From an uncultured Clostridia bacterium (GTDB taxonomy: Bacteria > Bacillota > Clostridia > Oscillospirales > Acutalibacteraceae): a DNA stretch of 64,000 nt. This document shows, in pieces, positions 59,639 to 64,000 of the stretch. Under the pieces are notes generated by a model that saw only the letters and a program-made list of their open reading frames with translations, had not been told where the DNA came from and did no database searches. Each line of letters starts with the position of its first letter. The stretch's first letter is position 1. The stretch is taken from assembly GCA_904399395.1 (NCBI GenBank), contig CAJFPJ010000068.1:1-64000 (forward strand), given 5' to 3'. The translations under genes and the position numbers were made by a program.

Positions 59639-59839
59639 ATGGATGAAAAGACGGCGTGGGATTGTTTTGCACACAGCGGGAGCGTGAAGGATTACCTGAT
59701 TTACAGCCAGTGTAAATTTTCCAGCCGGGCGGCGGAATGCACAGGAGCCGCACCGGAGGTTCCCGGGGAAAAGGAGAAGCCTGATGCATATCGAAACGGA
59801 CGGATTGGTAATAGGGGAACGTTCCATCGGGGAGAGTGA
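59639..59839 (+). CDS. YqzL-like small protein overlapping recO
   Basis: A 66-residue protein whose N-terminal 25 residues (AWDCFAHSGSVKDYLIYSQC) match the pattern of YqzL, the small protein encoded between era and recO in Bacillus. The C-terminal half is not conserved and its reading frame overlaps the start of recO by 56 bases in a different frame, longer than the usual YqzL of about 47 residues. AGGGTG lies just before ATG 59639. Function of YqzL is unknown. Overlap suggests coupled translation with recO. Confidence 0.7.
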   Translation: MDEKTAWDCFAHSGSVKDYLIYSQCKFSSRAAECTGAAPEVPGEKEKPDAYRNGRIGNRGTFHRGE

Positions 59840-60593
59840 CCGTTTGGTGACGGTTCTCACCCGAGAGGAAGGGCTTCTGCGGGCTTTTGCGCGCCAGGCC
59901 AACCGTTTTCGAAGCCAGAAGCTTTTCGGAACACAGCTCCTTTGCTATTCCCGCTTCCAAATTTACCGCGGGCGGGATGCGTACATAATCGATGAAGCTC
60001 AGGCTCAGGAGCTCTTTTTTGACCTTCGCCGGGATATAGACCGGCTTTCCCTTGCTCAGTATTTCTGCGAGCTGGCTTCGGTGCTTGCCCCGCAGGAAGC
60101 GCCGGCTGGGGATTTTTTGCGTTTGCTGCTCAACGCTTTGCATTATCTTAGCCGGGGGAACCGGCCTCTGTTGATCCTGAAAGCAGTGGTGGAGATGCGT
60201 TCTCTTTCCCTTGCCGGCTTCATGCCGGATTTGGTGGCCTGCCGGCGGTGCGGCCGCTATGAGGGGCCGGAAATGTGGTTTTATCCCCGAGAGGGGGTTA
60301 TCAGCTGCCCGGAATGCGGCAGAAGAGAGCCTCTGCATTCGCCCTACCGGGCCCTTCCACCGGGTGTGCTGATGGCGTTGCGTCACACCATCTATGCCGA
60401 TTTGGAAAAGCTTTTTGGTTTTTCTCTTTCTGCCGGTGGGCAGAAGCTTTTGGCAAAAGCTTCTGAAGAGTATACGCTGAGCACTCTAGAAAGAGGCTTT
60501 AAAACCTTGGATTTTTTCCATGATGTGTATTTGGAACCAGAGGAGCCCCGAGAGCCTCAAAAACCCGAGGAGGATACTGTAAATCGTGAGTGA
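59784..60593 (+). CDS. recO: DNA repair protein RecO
   Basis: A 269-residue recombination mediator that helps RecR load RecA on single-stranded DNA. It has the N-terminal OB fold (ETDGLVIGERSIGESDRLVTVLTREEGLLRAFARQANR) and the C-terminal zinc knuckle (CRRCG ... CPECG, about 153-177). AAAAGGAG precedes ATG 59784. The gene starts inside the yqzL-like ORF and ends 73 bases before mutS2. Confidence 0.95.
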   Translation: MHIETDGLVIGERSIGESDRLVTVLTREEGLLRAFARQANRFRSQKLFGTQLLCYSRFQIYRGRDAYIIDEAQAQELFFDLRRDIDRLSLAQYFCELASVLAPQEAPAGDFLRLLLNALHYLSRGNRPLLILKAVVEMRSLSLAGFMPDLVACRRCGRYEGPEMWFYPREGVISCPECGRREPLHSPYRALPPGVLMALRHTIYADLEKLFGFSLSAGGQKLLAKASEEYTLSTLERGFKTLDFFHDVYLEPEEPREPQKPEEDTVNRE

Positions 60594-60666
60594 GAGCGTC
60601 GTCTGTGCGCTGTTCCGGTGAGAACGGCAGAGCGATGAGATTTGTTATAATTTGAGGTTGTTATAT

Positions 60667-63078
60667 ATGGAATATACACGTATTGCACACACAGCACATA
60701 CAGAATATGATGTCAAACGAAGCTGCCATGTTTTGGAGCTGGATAAGATCTTGAAGCTTTTGGCAGAGGAAACGGCTTGTGAGGATGCGGCTTCTCTGGC
60801 CCTTTCTTTGGAGCCTTCCTCCTCATTGATGGAAGTCAACCGTCTTTTGGCAGAAACCGGGGAGGCCCATTCTCTTATGGCCCGGTTCGGCGCCCCTTCC
60901 TTCGGCGGGCTGAAAAATATCGTCTCTACCCTCCGCAGGGCGGAAGCAGGCGGGCTGCTCACTATGGGCGAGCTGCTGCAGGTAGCTCAGGTTCTGCGGA
61001 CGATACGTGGAATTGTGGAGTGGCGTAGCCGCAGCGAAGGGGTAGGGGGCGTTTTAGACGACCGTTTCCATATGCTGATGCCTAATAAATATTTGGAAGA
61101 GCGGATTTTTTCCTCCATTCTTTCTGAGGAGGAAATGGCGGATAATGCTTCGCCGGAGCTTGCTTCCATCCGCAGAAAGATTCGCGGTGCTTCCCTTCGG
61201 GCCAGAGAGCAGCTGGATAAGATGATCCGTTCCCCCTATTATCAGAAGTATCTGCAGGATCCTATTGTGACCATGCGTTCCGGCCGTTTTGTTGTGCCCG
61301 TAAAGGCAGAATGCCGTGGGGAAGTCCCCGGCCTTGTGCACGATACTTCATCCAGCGGCGCCACAGTGTTTGTGGAGCCCTTGGCAGTAGTAGAGGCCAA
61401 CAACGAGATCCGGGTGCTGCTTTCCAGGGAAAAGGCGGAAATTGACCGCATACTGGCGGAGCTTTCCGGGGAAGCGGGCAGCTTTGCCAGCGCCGTTATC
61501 AGCAGCTACACTATGGCTGTGCAGCTGAACTTGATTTTTGCCAAGGCTAATCTGGGATATAAAATGAAGGCTACTATTCCCCTTGTGAACGATGAGGGGA
61601 TCATAGATCTGAAAAAGGCAAGGCACCCCTTGATATCCAAGGATGCTGTGGTCCCCACTAATATTGAGCTGGGAGCCCGTTTCGATACTCTGGTGATCAC
61701 CGGTCCCAATACCGGCGGCAAGACGGTCTCTCTGAAGACTATCGGCCTGATGTGCCTGATGGCTATGTGCGGTCTGATGCTGCCTGTGGCGGACGAAAGC
61801 CGTGTTTCCGTCTTTGATACGGTTCTGGCTGATATAGGGGACGAGCAGAGCATCGAGCAGTCCCTTTCCACCTTTTCCGCCCATATGACGAATATCATTG
61901 GTATTGTGGGGAAAGCGGACGAAAAAAGCCTTGTGCTTCTGGATGAACTGGGCGCGGGCACCGATCCGGTGGAAGGTGCGGCTCTGGCCACGGCCCTTTT
62001 GGAGGCCTTGCGCCTGCAGGGGTGCCGCATAGCGGCCACCACCCATTATGCGGAACTAAAAGCCTACGCTTTACAGACCCCTGGCGTGGAAAATGCTTGC
62101 TGTGAGTTTGATGTTGCCACCCTGCGGCCCACATACAGGCTGCTGATCGGTGTTCCCGGCCGTTCCAACGCTTTTGCCATCTGTCTCCGTCTTGGTATGG
62201 AGGATCGCATCGTGGAGCGGGCCAAAGAATTTGTTTCCAGCGAAAATACTCGGTTTGAAGACGTGGTGGAGCAGCTGGAAAGCAATCGTCAGGCTCTGGA
62301 GCAGGAGCGCGCAGAAGCCAGAGAAGCTCTTCGAAAGGCTCAGGAAGCCCTGAAGGAGGCAGAGGAAAAGCGAGAAAAGCTGGAGGCTGGTGCTGAGCGG
62401 GAGATGGAAGAAGCCCGCCGCAGGGCCTCTGAGCTTGTAGCCAGGACGAGAGGGCAGATTGACGCCCTGATGAACGAAATGGAGGAGGCCCGCCGCCAGC
62501 AGAATAAACTTCTTTCAGCGGAGCAGAAGGCTCGGATCAAAGGTGGGCTTCGCCGTCTGGAAGATGCGGCGGATCCCGTCCGGGAACGATCCGAAGAGGA
62601 ATATGAACTCCCTCGCCCCTTGAAGCCGGGGGACAGCGTCCTCATTTATGATATCGATAAAAAGGCCACTGTGCTGGAGGTGCCGGAAAAGGGGCCTGTC
62701 CTGGTGCAGGCGGGCATTTTGCGCACAAGAGTGCCGGTTAAGAATCTGCGCCTTTTGAAGCAGGAAAAGGTGAAGGCTCCCAAAGGGAGGAATATTCCCC
62801 GTTCCAGTGGAAGCACGGGGCTTCGCTCAACCAGGGCTTCCATGGAGTTGGATCTCCGTGGTCAGACTACCGACGAAGCTCTTCTGAATGTGGATCGCTT
62901 TATCGATAGTGCCCTTATGGCAGGGCTTCATCAGGTGACGATCATCCATGGAAAAGGGACGGGAGCACTTCGTGCGGCCGTGCAGGCCCATCTAAAGAAC
63001 CATCCTTCTGTGAAAAATTACAGACTGGGGGTTTTCGGAGAAGGCGAAAACGGCGTTACTATTGCAGAGCTGAAATAA
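60667..63078 (+). CDS. mutS2: Endonuclease MutS2
   Basis: An 803-residue homologue of MutS without the mismatch-recognition domain. It has the core and lever helices (1-320), the ATPase domain with Walker A GPNTGGKTVSL (about 338-348) and SLVLLDELGAGTDP (about 419-432), a long coiled-coil region (about 530-625), and a C-terminal Smr nuclease domain (DLRGQTTDEAL ... IIHGKGTGALR). In Bacillus the protein binds collided ribosomes and limits recombination. The chosen ATG 60667 follows GAGG; family members usually lack the extra 12-15 N-terminal residues, so the start may lie a little downstream. Confidence 0.95.
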   Translation: MEYTRIAHTAHTEYDVKRSCHVLELDKILKLLAEETACEDAASLALSLEPSSSLMEVNRLLAETGEAHSLMARFGAPSFGGLKNIVSTLRRAEAGGLLTMGELLQVAQVLRTIRGIVEWRSRSEGVGGVLDDRFHMLMPNKYLEERIFSSILSEEEMADNASPELASIRRKIRGASLRAREQLDKMIRSPYYQKYLQDPIVTMRSGRFVVPVKAECRGEVPGLVHDTSSSGATVFVEPLAVVEANNEIRVLLSREKAEIDRILAELSGEAGSFASAVISSYTMAVQLNLIFAKANLGYKMKATIPLVNDEGIIDLKKARHPLISKDAVVPTNIELGARFDTLVITGPNTGGKTVSLKTIGLMCLMAMCGLMLPVADESRVSVFDTVLADIGDEQSIEQSLSTFSAHMTNIIGIVGKADEKSLVLLDELGAGTDPVEGAALATALLEALRLQGCRIAATTHYAELKAYALQTPGVENACCEFDVATLRPTYRLLIGVPGRSNAFAICLRLGMEDRIVERAKEFVSSENTRFEDVVEQLESNRQALEQERAEAREALRKAQEALKEAEEKREKLEAGAEREMEEARRRASELVARTRGQIDALMNEMEEARRQQNKLLSAEQKARIKGGLRRLEDAADPVRERSEEEYELPRPLKPGDSVLIYDIDKKATVLEVPEKGPVLVQAGILRTRVPVKNLRLLKQEKVKAPKGRNIPRSSGSTGLRSTRASMELDLRGQTTDEALLNVDRFIDSALMAGLHQVTIIHGKGTGALRAAVQAHLKNHPSVKNYRLGVFGEGENGVTIAELK

Positions 63079-63130
63079 AAATTCGTAATATGATGAATCT
63101 TTTGCTGTTTTGTGCAGCGCTAGAGATACA

Positions 63131-63179
63131 ACGGCCCCGGGATATATGCAGTCGAGCACAGATCCTGGGGCGTTTTTTT
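63131..63179 (+). terminator. Intrinsic terminator after mutS2
   Basis: ACG-g-CCCC-g-GGAT (63131-63143) pairs with ATCC-t-GGGG-c-GT (63162-63173), followed by a seven-T tract. Confidence 0.75.
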
Positions 63180-63202
63180 AAACAGAATGGGGAGGAATTT
63201 GT

Positions 63203-64000
63203 ATGGGAGGAACGTTGCCTGTAAGGGATTCCACGGAAGATATAAGACTCCGGGAACTCTGCCGGGACATTTTTGAATGGGGAAGGGAACGGAACTTCAG
63301 CGGTGTTATGTTGGTAAAGCGCGGAGGAGCAGAAGTGTTTTCCGATGCGTGCGGTTTTGCCCACAGGGGGTTTCGTATTCCGAACCGCATGGATATCCGG
63401 TTTGATACGGCATCCATAACAAAAGTTTTTACAGCGGCAGTCGTTCTGCAGGCTGTAGAGAACGGCCTGTTCGGACTGCGGGACAGAATCACGGATCTGG
63501 TGGATCTGCGTGGGACTGGGATTCCGGCGGATGTGGAAATCTTCCATCTGCTGACACACACCTCAGGAATCGCCGATGACGCCGACGAAGAGGCGGGGGA
63601 AAGCTACAGCGATCTATTTCGGGAATCTCCCAATTACGCCATCCGGGAATGCAGGGATTTCCTGAAAAACTTTGCATATAAGGAGCCGATTTTCCCAGCC
63701 GGGACAAATGTCCGGTATAATAACTGCGCTTTTGTGCTGTTGGGATTAGCTATAGAGAATACCTCAGGCATCCCGTACCGCCGATATGCAGAAGAGCATG
63801 TGTTTCGCCCAGCGGGAATGTTGGATACGGAATTCTGCTCTATGGATGGAATTCATGAAAATGTGGCCGAGGGCTATCCCACCGTTTTCCACAAAGCTGC
63901 GGACGGATGTGAAAAAGCTGTCGGCTATAAAAAGAATATCTATTCCTATCCCCCGATCGGCACACCGGACGGCGGCGCATATACCACAGCGGAGGATTTG
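63203..64000 (+). CDS. Serine hydrolase of the beta-lactamase/transpeptidase fold, cut by the window end
   Basis: The first 266 residues of a class C beta-lactamase-like serine hydrolase (esterase/penicillin-binding type). The catalytic SxxK motif is SITK (about 71-74) and the YxN motif is YNN (about 172-174). LLTHTSGIADD follows the first, as in family members. There is no signal peptide, so it is probably a cytoplasmic esterase rather than a penicillin-binding protein. GGGGAGG precedes ATG 63203. The reading frame is open at base 64000; the C-terminus lies outside the window. Confidence 0.85.
   Translation, partial: MGGTLPVRDSTEDIRLRELCRDIFEWGRERNFSGVMLVKRGGAEVFSDACGFAHRGFRIPNRMDIRFDTASITKVFTAAVVLQAVENGLFGLRDRITDLVDLRGTGIPADVEIFHLLTHTSGIADDADEEAGESYSDLFRESPNYAIRECRDFLKNFAYKEPIFPAGTNVRYNNCAFVLLGLAIENTSGIPYRRYAEEHVFRPAGMLDTEFCSMDGIHENVAEGYPTVFHKAADGCEKAVGYKKNIYSYPPIGTPDGGAYTTAEDL

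Overview
The window looks like a chromosomal segment of an anaerobic, endospore-forming member of the Clostridia, probably an Oscillospiraceae-type gut organism. This is an inference. It rests on sporulation genes (ylbJ-like, yqfC, yqfD), the Firmicutes housekeeping order phoH-ybeY-dgkA-era-yqzL-recO-mutS2, ammonia-dependent asparagine synthetase, CoaX, XpaC/TelA, several Clostridia-only small families, and consensus sigma-A promoters with clean U-tract terminators. No tRNA, rRNA, CRISPR array or intact transposase was seen.

Layout. 0-4.9 kb: a DUF6514-type small protein, an RsgA-like GTPase fused to an RNHCP domain, a CD3324-family regulator preceded by a folded 32-codon ORF, a promoter-to-terminator unit that looks like an unassigned structured RNA, a TIGR04076 protein and a superoxide dismutase. 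5-10.9 kb: GH51 arabinofuranosidase, a J-domain protein, then a translationally coupled ANT(6)-like adenylyltransferase and TetM-like GTPase. 11-20.9 kb: TrkA-TrkH potassium uptake, a ZIP metal transporter, oligoendopeptidase F, AsnA, a DUF134/NifX-like pair and an intracellular GH10 xylanase. 21-24 kb: CoaX and a GntR-ABC-permease operon. 24.4-27.4 kb: an AT-richer acquired island with a decayed TnpV gene, an S66 peptidase behind a leader-peptide attenuator, a P-loop kinase and a decayed GNAT gene. 27.5-40.2 kb: GH42 beta-galactosidase, malic enzyme, an XRE regulator, a DUF5058/M20 peptidase operon, a TPR membrane protein, a lipoprotein, YaiI, a COG2509 flavoprotein and a PRK06851-like ATPase. 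40.3-52.6 kb: M55 aminopeptidase, a cohesin/cadherin-like surface protein beside a CrtO-type acyltransferase, an NAD-epimerase with a VanX-like dipeptidase, a URO-D family protein, a KtrA-like protein, GDPD, and TelA-XpaC. 53-64 kb: sporulation and housekeeping genes, ending in a serine hydrolase cut by the window edge.

Functionally, three leaderless glycosidases (GH51, GH10, GH42) suggest import and cytoplasmic breakdown of plant arabinoxylan and galactan oligosaccharides. PepF, M20, M55, VanX-like and S66 enzymes point to peptide and cell-wall-peptide recycling. The strongest candidate for something undescribed is the 24.93-25.19 kb leader: promoter, 36-codon upstream ORF, antiterminator pairing and a 16-bp terminator in front of an MccF-like peptidase. 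Next come the candidate RNA at 3.18-3.57 kb and the promoter that runs straight into a terminator ahead of asnA.
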